From the NCBI RefSeq assembly GCF_035918095.1, contig NZ_CP109137.1, positions 5,520,001 through 5,584,000 on the forward strand: DNA of 64,000 bases, written 5' to 3'. This document shows positions 42,671 through 51,216 of this stretch, piece by piece. Below the pieces are notes generated by a model. The model ran no database searches, had not been told where the DNA came from, and saw only the letters and a program-made list of their open reading frames with translations. Within the stretch, counting starts at the first letter, position 1, and every line of letters begins with the position of its first letter. The position numbers were made by a program, and so were the translations under genes. Source of the DNA: Streptomyces sp. NBC_01750. Its GTDB lineage: Bacteria; Actinomycetota; Actinomycetes; Streptomycetales; Streptomycetaceae.

Positions 42671-42994
42671 ATGGCGATGAGTTATGGCCGCCCGGGGGGT
42701 CTGTTGGGTGTGGACGCCACACAGCCGATCGTCGTGCGCATCGCCGGGAGAGTGGCCGCGGCCGATGTGCCGCGTCTGTGCGAGGAGTTGGGCGCTCAGC
42801 TCATCCGCAGCGGTGCCAGGGAGGCGATCTGTGAGGTCGGTGGACTCACTCATGCCGATCTGGCCGCTGTGAACGCTCTCGCCCGCCTGCAGCTCACCGC
42901 CCGGCGGCTGGGGTGTCGGATCCGGCTGCGCAATGCCGGACCGGAGCTGCTGGCGCTGCTGGATCTGGTGGGGTTCGGCGAGGTCGTCGTCTAG
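42671..42994 (+). CDS. STAS domain protein
   Basis: A 107-residue single STAS-like domain (PIVVRIAGRVAAADVPRLCE, then LTHADLAAVNALARLQLTAR, and LRNAGPELLALLDLVGFGEV). STAS proteins are often anti-anti-sigma factors or structural partners. The Ser normally phosphorylated in anti-anti-sigma factors is not obvious here (Thr in GLTHADLA is the best candidate). It is 22 bases after deoA and converges on a sigma factor gene. ATG 42671 or 42677 may start it. Confidence 0.75.
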   Translation: MAMSYGRPGGLLGVDATQPIVVRIAGRVAAADVPRLCEELGAQLIRSGAREAICEVGGLTHADLAAVNALARLQLTARRLGCRIRLRNAGPELLALLDLVGFGEVVV

Positions 42995-43014
42995 AGGTGG
43001 TGGACGACGGGGTG

Positions 43015-44013
43015 TCAGCCCGCGGCAGCGCCCTCCCCGTCCAGCCGCGTCGGCAACTCGAACAGCGGGAACCAGCGCTTGGTGTCAAGGAAGAAGTCCA
43101 TCCCGACGATCATGCCTTTCCTGATCTCCAGGACGATGAGCGCCCACGGCTCGTACCCCTCGCCGGTCCCGCTCGGGTGGTAGTGCGCGAACGCCGGCGA
43201 GCCATTGGCCACGGTCGGGACCAGCTTCGAGCCCCGGCAGACCTCGCCGACGCCGAGCATCCAGCCCACGATGTCGTCGTGGCCGCGCAGCCACAGGTCG
43301 TAGGGCGGCATGGACATGGTCGCGTCTTCGTGCAGCAGGGCCGTGAGCGCCTTCATGTCGTACCCCTCGAAGGCCGCGACATAGCGGTCGAGGAGCTTCT
43401 TCTGCTCCTCGTCGAGCGGATCGTCCGCGTCGGTCGACGCGGGCTGCGACTCCGCCAGTGTCGCCCGCGCCCGCTGCAGCGCGCTGTTGACCGAGGCCAC
43501 CGTCGTACCCAACAGCTCGGCCACCTCGGCGGACTTCCACGCCAGGACTTCGCGCAGGATCAGTACCGCCCGCTGCTTGGGCGGCAGATGCTGCAGCGCG
43601 GCGACGAACGCGAGCCGGATGCTCTCCCGCTCCACCGCGGTCTCGGCCGGGTCCGCGACGGACGGCAGCACCCGCCCGTCCGGCACCGGCTCCAGCCAGG
43701 TGATCTCCGGACGGGCGTTGAGCTGTGCCTGGGCCACGGGCGTGGCGGACGTGAGGTCCATCGGGCGGGCCCGGCGGTTGCCCGCGCTCAGCATGTCGAG
43801 GCAGACGTTCGTCGCGATGCGGTAGAGCCACGAGCGCAGCGAGGAGCGCCCCTCGAACTTCTCGAAGTTCCGCCAGGCCCGGACCATCGTGTCCTGGACC
43901 GCGTCCTCCGCCTCGAAGGCGGAGCCGAGCATGCGGTAGCAGTAGCCGGTCAGCTCCCTGCGGTGCTGCTCCAGCCTGGAATCCAGGTCCTGTGTCGTTG
44001 CCAGATCACTCAT
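43015..44013 (-). CDS. ECF sigma factor with C-terminal SnoaL-like domain (SigG/SigJ-type)
   Basis: A 332-residue sigma factor. Region 2 is at about residues 15-85 (ELTGYCYRMLGSAFEAEDAV, then SLRSWLYRIATNVCLDML), and region 4 at about 140-195 (HLPPKQRAVLILREVLAWKS, then LGTTVASVNSALQRARATL). The rest (about 210-332) is an NTF2/SnoaL-like domain (YDLWLRGHDDIVGWMLGVGE). In such sigma factors the C-terminal domain replaces a separate anti-sigma factor and tunes activity. GGGGTGG precedes ATG 44013. No anti-sigma gene is adjacent. Confidence 0.92.
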   Translation of the reverse strand: MSDLATTQDLDSRLEQHRRELTGYCYRMLGSAFEAEDAVQDTMVRAWRNFEKFEGRSSLRSWLYRIATNVCLDMLSAGNRRARPMDLTSATPVAQAQLNARPEITWLEPVPDGRVLPSVADPAETAVERESIRLAFVAALQHLPPKQRAVLILREVLAWKSAEVAELLGTTVASVNSALQRARATLAESQPASTDADDPLDEEQKKLLDRYVAAFEGYDMKALTALLHEDATMSMPPYDLWLRGHDDIVGWMLGVGEVCRGSKLVPTVANGSPAFAHYHPSGTGEGYEPWALIVLEIRKGMIVGMDFFLDTKRWFPLFELPTRLDGEGAAAG

Positions 44014-44080
44014 AGGGTCCACCCCTGTCGCCCATCGGCCCCAGCCCTTCGGAACCTACAGGAGGGCACTGACAACGGGG

Positions 44081-44797
44081 TCAGGTTCCGGGCTTGCGCC
44101 CGTAGACGTACACGTCGTCGCCGTTCTTCAGAAGATTCCAGTATGCCTTCGCATCCGCGGGGCGCATGTTGACGCAGCCCCCGGAGCCGGGCGGGTTGTA
44201 CATCGACTTCGTCGTGGAGTGGAAGGCCTGTCCGCCGTCGAAGAACTGCGAGTACGGCATCCATACGCGGTAGAGGGTCGACCAGTGTTTGATGCTCCGC
44301 TGATAGATCTTCTTCGAGCCGGTACGGGTCTCGGTGCCGTTCTTGCCCGTGCGCACCGGCACCGGGCCGTACTTCAGCTTCTTGCCGTCCTGGATCCACG
44401 TCAGCTGGCGAGTGAGGTCCACGCACGCGATACGGCCCTTGTTGGTCGGGCACCTGCCCGCCTTGTTCGGGGTCTTTCCGGCCGCCCGCTGCTGGAGGAT
44501 CGTGTTCATGGTGCGCCAGGTGATCTCGCCCGCGTACCCGATGGTCGGCTTGATGCCGTGCCAGCCCTGGAAGGTCCGGATCGCCTTGCAGTCGGCCGCC
44601 GACTGCTTCCCGTCCACCGGGCGGCCCAGGAACTTCTCCACCTGCTTCTGGTACGGGCCCGTGGACGTCGTGCACGACGCCGCCTGCGCGGGCGCGCTGC
44701 CCAGTGCCATGGTCAGCGGAACCACCAGTCCGGTCAGACCGAGCACGACGCCTGCCCGTCTGCGGTGTGTACCCCTCGTCATGCCCCTCACAGCCAC
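44081..44797 (-). CDS. Secreted L,D-transpeptidase
   Basis: A 238-residue exported YkuD enzyme. A twin-Arg-like basic start (TRGTHRRRAG) precedes a signal peptide ending in APAQAA. A helical peptidoglycan-binding-like part follows, then the catalytic domain with FHSTTKSMYNPPGSGGCVNM (His and nucleophile Cys). It forms 3-3 peptidoglycan cross-links. GTG 44797 is preferred because GGAGGGG precedes it by 5 bases; ATG 44782 is an alternative. It has no lipobox, unlike the transpeptidase at 19.4 kb. Confidence 0.88.
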   Translation of the reverse strand: MAVRGMTRGTHRRRAGVVLGLTGLVVPLTMALGSAPAQAASCTTSTGPYQKQVEKFLGRPVDGKQSAADCKAIRTFQGWHGIKPTIGYAGEITWRTMNTILQQRAAGKTPNKAGRCPTNKGRIACVDLTRQLTWIQDGKKLKYGPVPVRTGKNGTETRTGSKKIYQRSIKHWSTLYRVWMPYSQFFDGGQAFHSTTKSMYNPPGSGGCVNMRPADAKAYWNLLKNGDDVYVYGRKPGT

Positions 44798-44888
44798 CAA
44801 CTCCCCTCCGTGCACCGCGCAGTTGCGATATGCCTGCCCGTTGGACGCACGCCGGGGAGTTGGAGTTGTGCGGATTTCTGTGTTTATT

Positions 44889-46172
44889 TCAGCGCTGGGC
44901 CGCAGCGAGCACCAGCCGGTGCTCGGCCCGCGCCACCCGGGTCCCGTACAGCGTGATCGATACGACGCCGAGGACCGCGAGCAGACCCAGCAGCACCGTC
45001 CCCGCCCAGCCGCCGGAGTGGAAGGCGACCGCGCCGAGCGTGCCGCCCACGCTGCTGCCGAGGTAGTACGCGGACTGGTAGAGCGCCGATGCCTGAGCGC
45101 GGCCAGTCCTGGCCGTACGGCTCACCGAGGACGAGGCGACCGCGTGGCCCGCGAAGAAACCCGCGGTGATCAGGACCAGGCCGAGCAGCACGGCGGGCAG
45201 CGAGTCCGCCAGCGAGAGCAGCAGGCCCGCGGTGGTGGTGGTGACCGCCAGGTAGAGCGCGCCACGGCGGCCGAGCCGGGCGACGAGCTTTCCGGCCGCG
45301 GCGGAGGAGACCGTACCGACCAGATAGACCAGGAAGATCGAACCGATGATGCCCTGGGGGAGGTTGAAGGGCGCCTCGACCAGGCGGTAGCCGATCACCG
45401 TGTAGACCGCGCCGAAGACGGTCATGAACAGCGCGCCGATCGCGTACAGCCGCAGCAGCAGCGGGTCGGCCAGATGGCCGCGGACCGTCTTCGCCAGGGC
45501 GCGCGGGTTGAGCGAACCGGGCGTGAAATTACGGGCCTTGGGGAGCATGGCGCGGAAGACCAGCGCGCACGCCAGCGCCAACAGGCCGACCGCGCCGAGC
45601 GCCGCGCGCCAGCCCCACAGCTGTGCCACCCAGCCGGTGACGATCCGGCCGCTCATGCCGCCGATGCTGTTGCCCGCCACGAACAGGCCGATCGCGGCGA
45701 CCAGCGCCTTGGGCCGTACCTCCTCGGCGAGATATGCCATCGCCGACGCCGGCAGACCGGCGAGCGCCGCACCCTGCACGGCGCGCAGCGCCACCAGCCA
45801 CTCCAGGCTCGGCGCGAACGGCACGAGCAGCCCGACCGCGACGGCGACCGCGAGCGAGGCGGTCATCACGGTGCGCCGCCCGTAGCGCTCGGAGAGAGCG
45901 CTCAGCGGCAGGACGCACAGCGCCAGCGCGCCCGTCGCGGCGGAGACCGTCCAGCTGGCGGCGCTCGCGCTCACGCCGAAGCCGGCGGAGACGGCGGGCA
46001 GCAGCGCCTGCGTGGAGTAGAGGAGGGCGAAGGTGGCCACACCGGCGGCGAAGAGCGCGAAGCTCATGCGGCGGTAACCGGGGCCGCCCGGGGCGAGGAG
46101 TGTGGGGGAGGGCGAAGGGGACAGCGGGGCGGCGCCCACGGTGGTGGGCGCCTTGGTACTGGCAGGAGGCAT
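44889..46172 (-). CDS. MFS family transporter
   Basis: A 427-residue membrane protein with twelve hydrophobic segments and the MFS motif between helices 2 and 3 (PLSALSERYGRRTVM). VFGAVYTVIGYRLVEAPFNL and FFAGHAVASSSVSRTART are typical of the YnfM/AraJ-like drug or metabolite exporters. Codon 1 at 46172 (MPPAST) is chosen over the upstream GTG. It is divergent from a LysR regulator with a palindromic operator between the start codons, so expression is probably controlled by that protein. Confidence 0.9.
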   Translation of the reverse strand: MPPASTKAPTTVGAAPLSPSPSPTLLAPGGPGYRRMSFALFAAGVATFALLYSTQALLPAVSAGFGVSASAASWTVSAATGALALCVLPLSALSERYGRRTVMTASLAVAVAVGLLVPFAPSLEWLVALRAVQGAALAGLPASAMAYLAEEVRPKALVAAIGLFVAGNSIGGMSGRIVTGWVAQLWGWRAALGAVGLLALACALVFRAMLPKARNFTPGSLNPRALAKTVRGHLADPLLLRLYAIGALFMTVFGAVYTVIGYRLVEAPFNLPQGIIGSIFLVYLVGTVSSAAAGKLVARLGRRGALYLAVTTTTAGLLLSLADSLPAVLLGLVLITAGFFAGHAVASSSVSRTARTGRAQASALYQSAYYLGSSVGGTLGAVAFHSGGWAGTVLLGLLAVLGVVSITLYGTRVARAEHRLVLAAAQR

Positions 46173-46194
46173 GCGCCAAAAGTAGGCCGCCACT

Positions 46195-46217
46195 TTTCAT
46201 GCGTCCAATGCATGAAA
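46195..46217. promoter_or_regulatory. Perfect 8-base inverted repeat between MFS and LysR genes
   Basis: TTTCATGC (46195-46202) and GCATGAAA (46210-46217) flank a 7-base spacer, fitting the LysR-type T-N11-A operator form. It lies in the divergent promoter of the MFS gene and its LysR regulator. Confidence 0.7.
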
Positions 46218-46234
46218 TTGCAATAATCGTTCCC

Positions 46235-47197
46235 ATGGCGCATCAACACAGCTCACAGCCTCGGCTGTCACCAGGCAGTTACGAAGAATACGCAAGGGAC
46301 ACAGCGCTGCTGCTTGCTCCGCGTCTCGCGTACTTCGCCGGGGTCGCCCGCCACGAGCATGTGACGCGAGCCGCGCAGGAGATGGGCGTCCCGCAGTCCA
46401 CGCTGTCGCGGGCGATCGTGCGGCTCGAGGAGGACCTGGGGGTCACCTTGTTCGCCCGCAAGGGCCGTACGGTGTCGCTCACCCCGGCCGGCCGCACCTT
46501 CCTCACCTCCGTGGAGCGGGCCCTGGCGGAGGTGGAACGGGCGGCGGAGTCGGTGCAGGCGGACGCGGACCCGAGCGGGGGCAAGGTCGCGTTCGGGTTT
46601 CTGCACACGATGGGCTCCGAGACGGTGCCGGGGCTGATCAGGGCCTTCCGCGCCGACCATCCGCGTATCCGGTTCACGCTCGTCCAGAACTACGGCGAGG
46701 CGATGCTCGAGCGCCTGCGCGCGGGGGATCTCGACCTGTGCCTGACCTCACCGGTCCCGGACGCGCCGGACCTGGTGGCCCGGCGCCTGGACGAACAGCG
46801 GCTACGGCTGGTCGTGCCGGACGACCACCGTCTGGCGGGCCGCAAGCGGATCCGCCTGGCAGAGGCGGCCGACGAAACCTTCGTGACCCTGGAGCCGGGT
46901 TACGGCCTGCGGCGCATCACCGACGACCTGTGCGCGGAGGTGGGCTTCACGCCACGGATCGCCTTCGAGGGCGAGGAGGCGGAGACCTTGCGCGGCCTGG
47001 TGGCTGCGGGCCTGGGCGTGGCCCTGCTCCCGCCACCGGCGGTGGCCCGCCCGGGCGTCGTGGAACTGACGGTGACGGCGCCGCGTGCGGTACGGGAGAT
47101 CGGCGTCGCATGGCTGGACGGCCACCCGGACACGGCTCCGGTGGCGGCATTCAAGAAGTTCTTGCTGTCGCGACGGGGGCGCTTGCTGCCGGAGTGA
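46235..47197 (+). CDS. LysR family transcriptional regulator
   Basis: A 320-residue regulator. The helix-turn-helix is AYFAGVARHEHVTRAAQEMG followed by VPQSTLSRAIVRLEEDLGVT, and residues about 110-310 form the substrate-binding-like effector domain (VAFGFLHTMGSETVPGLIRA). ATG 46235 (MAHQHSS) is used because the earlier ATG 46208 lies inside the operator. It likely controls the divergent MFS exporter. Confidence 0.92.
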   Translation: MAHQHSSQPRLSPGSYEEYARDTALLLAPRLAYFAGVARHEHVTRAAQEMGVPQSTLSRAIVRLEEDLGVTLFARKGRTVSLTPAGRTFLTSVERALAEVERAAESVQADADPSGGKVAFGFLHTMGSETVPGLIRAFRADHPRIRFTLVQNYGEAMLERLRAGDLDLCLTSPVPDAPDLVARRLDEQRLRLVVPDDHRLAGRKRIRLAEAADETFVTLEPGYGLRRITDDLCAEVGFTPRIAFEGEEAETLRGLVAAGLGVALLPPPAVARPGVVELTVTAPRAVREIGVAWLDGHPDTAPVAAFKKFLLSRRGRLLPE

Positions 47198-47204
47198 GGG
47201 TCAG

Positions 47205-47330
47205 TTTCCGGCGAGTTGCTGAGCAACGTCATCAGCCACCTCCGCGAAGGCACCCCCGTCACCGTCCACCAACAGTCTGGTGCGAACTCCGGGACCCTGA
47301 CCGGCCCGACGTTGCATGCTCATTCTTCTA
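47205..47330 (+). pseudogene. Remnant of an RsbW-like ATPase gene (internal deletion)
   Basis: Bases 47213-47266 encode ELLSNVISHLREGTPVTV, matching the N box of the intact ATPase at 15315 (SELITNVVRHLGEGVPVTV). Bases 47272-47289, in a different frame, encode TVWCEL, matching its C-terminal TVWCEM. The roughly 190 bases that should separate the two are missing. No start codon or full frame remains. It marks an eroded WhiJ-like or partner-switching locus. Confidence 0.65.
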
Positions 47331-47425
47331 GGTACTGGTACTCATCTCCGGGCCCTTTCGTCCCTCGGAGACTCTCCTGTTGCTAAGTTCCCCGGGAGTA
47401 ACAAAACGACCACGGGGGGCACTTC

Positions 47426-47866
47426 ATGGCGCTCAGCGCCAGATGGCAGGAGCTTTTCGACGCGGACAGCTCCGGGGCAACGATGACTCTGGCGTCCGCG
47501 AACGCGCCGGGAGACAGCGGCAAGGGCGGCCCGGACCACAAGGCCAGCCAGGGGCCCTGGACCCGCGCGTCGGGTGTAGCCGGTGCGCTGCACACGTCCT
47601 CGGCCTCCGCGCTGACCGAACTGGAGACCGCTGCCAAGGTCGAGGCGAAGAGCACCGCAGGGTTGGACAGCACCAAGGCGATGAGCGAGGTCCTGACCTC
47701 CTGGAAGATGCGTCTCACCGCCGTCCGCGACGAGTGCGGGCGGCTCGAGGGCTCCCTCAGGAGCGCGGGCAAGGAGTTCGGCGAGCGCGAGGTCACGACC
47801 AAGCGGACCTTCGAGGGCGGGACCGGGGGGCCGAGGCGATCACCTGGGAGCAGCTGGAGAAGCTGA
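47426..47866 (+). CDS. Helical WXG100-like protein, C-terminus altered
   Basis: A 146-residue helical protein (MALSARWQELFDADSSGATM, then VLTSWKMRLTAVRDECGRLE). In Streptomyces such proteins stand directly upstream of DUF1023 alpha/beta hydrolase genes and resemble the ESX/WXG100-type partners of secreted toxins or enzymes. The last 15 residues (GGTGGPRRSPGSSWRS) look like out-of-frame sequence from the following gene, so the gene junction has been damaged. A G-rich ribosome site precedes ATG 47426. Confidence 0.6.
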   Translation: MALSARWQELFDADSSGATMTLASANAPGDSGKGGPDHKASQGPWTRASGVAGALHTSSASALTELETAAKVEAKSTAGLDSTKAMSEVLTSWKMRLTAVRDECGRLEGSLRSAGKEFGEREVTTKRTFEGGTGGPRRSPGSSWRS

Positions 47867-48748
47867 ATACCAAGGAGTACGAGGACGCGGCGGACGGCTG
47901 GGGCAAGGTCTCCAGCCGCGCCAACGCCGCCAAGGACCGCGTCGACAACGAAATGCTCGGCAAGCTGCGCGAGACCCAGAAGGGCCACACCGCCGATGCT
48001 GCCATCGGCGATCTGGCCCGGCTCAGCCGCAACTACCAGTACATCCACACCGAGTGCGGACTCATCCGCACCGCCCTCAACGGACTCGCCAGCGAACTCG
48101 CCGGCCCGCAGAAGAGGCTCAAGGATGCGCTGGCGGAGGCTCCCAAGGCCGGCCACGATCGCCGATCCTGCCCACCAGACGGCGTCGATCCTGTGGCTCG
48201 GTTACGACGCCCCGCAGAGCGTGCTGAGCGATGCCACCGAAACGACGTGGGCCGACAACGCGCGGGAGCCGCTGAACGACTTCCTGACCGGGATCGACGC
48301 AGCTCATGCCGGGGAGGTGAACTCCACTGTCCTAGGCCACAGTTATGGCACGTTGGTTGCCGGCGAGACCATGCGGGACCACCCTGACCTGCCGGTGGAC
48401 AAGGCCATTTTCGTGGGCAGCCCGGGCGTGGGTGTGGATCACGCGAAGGACCTGCATATTCCGGCCGACCAGGTGTTCTCGGCGACAGCCGAGAATGACC
48501 TCATCAACCTTGCCCCGCCGAATGCGGGCACCTTGGCGCCCCTGAACCCGAAGGCATACATGCGGCTCTTCGACGATCACTCAATCCTCTACGGTTACGA
48601 TCCGACCAGCGACGACTTCGGCGGGCGGACGTTCAAGGTCGCCGATGGCGGGGACTGGGGTCTGAACGGGACTCCCGCCCACTCGCAGTACTGGGACGGA
48701 GCTTCCCTACGAGGGATGGCCAAGATCGTGACCGGAGGACAGCCGTGA
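47830..48748 (+). pseudogene. DUF1023-type alpha/beta hydrolase with internal deletion and frameshift
   Basis: An N-terminal piece (AITWEQLEKLNTKEYEDAAD to KRLKDALAEAPKAG, about 47838-48155) and a C-terminal hydrolase piece (ASILWLGYDAPQSVLSD, VLGHSYGTLVAGE with the nucleophile Ser, and GSPGVGVDHAKDL, about 48175-48748) are in different frames. In intact homologues some hundreds of residues separate these parts. A large deletion has joined them out of frame. The C-terminal frame is still open to 48748, so decay is recent. It overlaps the next lipoprotein gene (GTGA). Confidence 0.7.
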
Positions 48749-49695
48749 CAGCGACCAGAAGGGTGTCCATTGCGACGCTGCTGGCCATGACGGTCGCGGT
48801 GACGGCGTGTGGAGCTCAAGGGAACAGCGATACAGGCACGGATGTGAAGCAGGTCAGCATGGACGAGCAGCAGGCAACCCAGCGGGCCGGGGAGATCGTT
48901 CGCCAAGCGGTGGACGGCATGTCGCCCAAGCCGATTCTTAGGCAGATCGGGCCCTCCGCCGTCGGCGCATGCGTCGCAGACGACCACGACTCCCGCGAGC
49001 GGGCGCAGCTCAGCCTTTCCTACCAACTAACGGGTGTGCCGGGTACCGAGGCCAAGAATCTGGTGAGGCAGGCACGGGACGCCTGGGTGAAGCAGGGGTA
49101 CGAGTTTCAGTCCTCGGACGGGGACGGAGACTGGTCCGACCCGTTCCCCTCGGTCGACATGCGCACTAAGACCGACGACTTCTGGATGGGTGCCGTCGCC
49201 GGTGTCGTGGACCGCGCCAAGGGCGACGGCCTTGCCGCGATCACGGTGACCTCGCCCTGCTTCGACCCCGTGGCGGGATCCGAGACGGCCGGCGCGAGCC
49301 CAGCCTCCACCCGGACCGACCCCGAGCCTCATCGCCGGGTCCTCCGCCACTCCAGCCGGATCTACGACGCGCTCCAGGTCCCGTACGCCCCGACGCGGCT
49401 GGACAGGGAGCTGCGGGTGGTCGAGGAGAGCGACGGGGACGTCTCGATCCACCATGCCTGGTCGACGGCGCCGTGCGCCCCGGACCAGATGCTGCAGGCG
49501 ATGCGGCGGGCCCGAGAGTACTTCGCGGGGACCGGCTGGGCTGTACGCGATGTCGCTCCTCCGGAAGCGGCCTCCGCTTTGATCGCGCGCTTCTCCGAGG
49601 ATGGCAGTCTGGCACAGGTCGTTCCGGCGGCTACCGGCGGTATCAGAGTCGCTGTGACGACCCCAGCCGCACCAATGGCTGTCGCCGACGCGTGA
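48745..49695 (+). CDS. Hypothetical lipoprotein
   Basis: A 316-residue exported lipoprotein (signal with lipobox AVTAC near residue 22). The mature part has two similar halves: AQLSLSYQLTGVPGTEAKNL with WVKQGYEFQSS in the first and MLQAMRRAREYFAGTGWAVR in the second, suggesting an internal duplication. GGAGGA precedes GTG 48745, which overlaps the stop of the decayed hydrolase. In related loci a lipoprotein of this type follows the hydrolase gene. The function is unknown. Confidence 0.75.
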   Translation: MTATRRVSIATLLAMTVAVTACGAQGNSDTGTDVKQVSMDEQQATQRAGEIVRQAVDGMSPKPILRQIGPSAVGACVADDHDSRERAQLSLSYQLTGVPGTEAKNLVRQARDAWVKQGYEFQSSDGDGDWSDPFPSVDMRTKTDDFWMGAVAGVVDRAKGDGLAAITVTSPCFDPVAGSETAGASPASTRTDPEPHRRVLRHSSRIYDALQVPYAPTRLDRELRVVEESDGDVSIHHAWSTAPCAPDQMLQAMRRAREYFAGTGWAVRDVAPPEAASALIARFSEDGSLAQVVPAATGGIRVAVTTPAAPMAVADA

Positions 49696-49815
49696 TCGTT
49701 TCTGCGAGTAGTCCCAGACGGTTCAGACGGTCAAGCATTACTGAGTACGCAGGGCGTACTTCCTGAGTACCGGCGCGGATACGGCAGCGCGGCAGCCAAA
49801 GGTTGGATCAAGGCC

Positions 49816-50169
49816 ATGAACCCGACGCCGCCCCCACCCGCTGCGCAGCCCACCACGGCCACACCCCCCGACATCCGCAGATGGTCCCTGAACTCCGCCG
49901 TCTTGCTGATCCCGGCGGTGTTCATGGCCGGAATTCTCGCGCTGTCCACCGAGCGGGGATCGAGGTGCTTGACCTACGGCGATGACGGCTGCTCTCCCTG
50001 GCCCGCGGGCACCTTCTCGTGGACGGTGATCGGCGTGGTCCTTGCCTGTGTGGTGACCATTGCCCTTCCCGCACGTACGCGGCGGTTGCATGAGCTGCGC
50101 ACGGCCGCCTTCGCCCTGCAGATCCTGCTGGAGGCCTTCGCGGTGATCGTGGCGCTCAGCTTCCCCTGA
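49816..50169 (+). CDS. Small membrane protein
   Basis: A 117-residue protein with a Pro-rich start (MNPTPPPPAAQPTTATPPDI) and three hydrophobic segments (LNSAVLLIPAVFMAGILALS, TFSWTVIGVVLACVVTIALP, and ALQILLEAFAVIVALSF). Two Cys lie in the first external loop (CLTYGDDGCSPWP). AAGG precedes the ATG. It closes the accessory stretch that begins at 47.2 kb; no function is recognised. Confidence 0.65.
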   Translation: MNPTPPPPAAQPTTATPPDIRRWSLNSAVLLIPAVFMAGILALSTERGSRCLTYGDDGCSPWPAGTFSWTVIGVVLACVVTIALPARTRRLHELRTAAFALQILLEAFAVIVALSFP

Positions 50170-50240
50170 GCCTGAGAAACCAGGGGCGTGATTGCCGGCA
50201 GGAGCACCAGCTGCGCAGCGACCTGCAGCGCCCGCAGGCG

Positions 50241-51101
50241 CTACCGCCGCAGTGCGCGGCCGAAGCCCGCCGCCAGTGGCATCCGCAGGCCCAGCGGCGG
50301 TGGCGCCGCAAGCGCGTCCGCCACCGGGCGGGCGTACGTCCTGGTGAAGAGCGCGCCCAGCACGAAGTCCGCCGCCAGCGCCCGGACTTCCTCGTGGTGC
50401 TGGCGCAGCGCGTGGCCGTCCGAGTGGACCTCGAAGCGGCAGACGTCGCGGTTGGACTTCTTCGCGCGTTCGGCCAGGCGGAACGAGAGCTCCGGGTCCG
50501 TGCGCGCGTCATTCGTGCCGTGCACGATCAGCACATGCTTCCCCGCCAGCTGCTTCACCGGCTCCGGTGTGGCCGCCACATCGTCCTCCGGCAGCCAAGG
50601 GGCCAGCGCCAGCACGGAGTTGACGGCCGGGTGGCCCGCCGCGTGCAGAGCCGCGCGGCCGCCCATGCCGTGGCCGGTGAGGCACACCGGGACGTCGCCG
50701 TAGCGGCGTACCACCTCGTCCACCGCCCATGTCGCGTCGGCCGCGAGATGCGCGTCCGGACCGTTCCAGCCGCGGCAGCGGTAACGGACCCGGTGCACCA
50801 CCAGCCCGTCCGCGCGGCCCACCCGGGCCAGCGTGCGGCCCAGCGGCAGTGCCGCCGTGTACGAGAGCCGGGACGGTCTGCGCAAGGACTCCGGCTCGCC
50901 GTCCGGCAGCAGCAGTACCACCCCGCAGACCGCGGAGTCCTGCCCGGCGACGCGCCCGCCGCTCGCGCGTCCGAGGCGGGCGCGCGGCGGGGTACGGCTC
51001 CCTCGCGCTGCCCTTGCCACGGTCGCCTCACGGCGGGTTTCCGCTCCTCCGGCCTCATCGGCCGGACGCCCCCACCACAGGGGCAGTGCGTGGTGTGCCA
51101 T
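50241..51101 (-). CDS. Alpha/beta hydrolase fold protein with substituted nucleophile
   Basis: A 286-residue protein with the hydrolase fold: VVLLLPDGEPESLRR, VHRVRYRCRGWNGPD, then PVCLTGHGMGGRAALHAAGH at the nucleophile elbow, IVHGTNDARTDPE for the acid and VHSDGHALRQHHEEV for the His. The elbow reads Gly-His-Gly-Met-Gly, where active enzymes have Ser (GxSxG), so it may be catalytically inactive or use another residue. It is divergent from adenosine deaminase, with the nucleoside operator close to the latter. The start at 51101 is uncertain. Confidence 0.78.
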   Translation of the reverse strand: MAHHALPLWWGRPADEAGGAETRREATVARAARGSRTPPRARLGRASGGRVAGQDSAVCGVVLLLPDGEPESLRRPSRLSYTAALPLGRTLARVGRADGLVVHRVRYRCRGWNGPDAHLAADATWAVDEVVRRYGDVPVCLTGHGMGGRAALHAAGHPAVNSVLALAPWLPEDDVAATPEPVKQLAGKHVLIVHGTNDARTDPELSFRLAERAKKSNRDVCRFEVHSDGHALRQHHEEVRALAADFVLGALFTRTYARPVADALAAPPPLGLRMPLAAGFGRALRR

Positions 51102-51188
51102 GGCAGAACATTCTCAGAAGGACAGGTGTACGCAACCCGTCCGCACGGTCACTGTTATGTATCGACGGGCGAGGTGAGGGGGCGCTCT

Positions 51189-51210
51189 CTACGCGCGTAG
51201 GGCGTAGAGT
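51189..51210 (+). promoter_or_regulatory. Nucleoside-regulon palindrome 4 and -10 hexamer (add)
   Basis: A perfect CTACGCGCGTAG palindrome at 51189-51200 is followed by TAGAGT (51205-51210), a -10 hexamer only 6 bases before ATG 51217. The add mRNA is therefore probably leaderless or nearly so. Confidence 0.75.
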
Positions 51211-51216
51211 GCGCAG

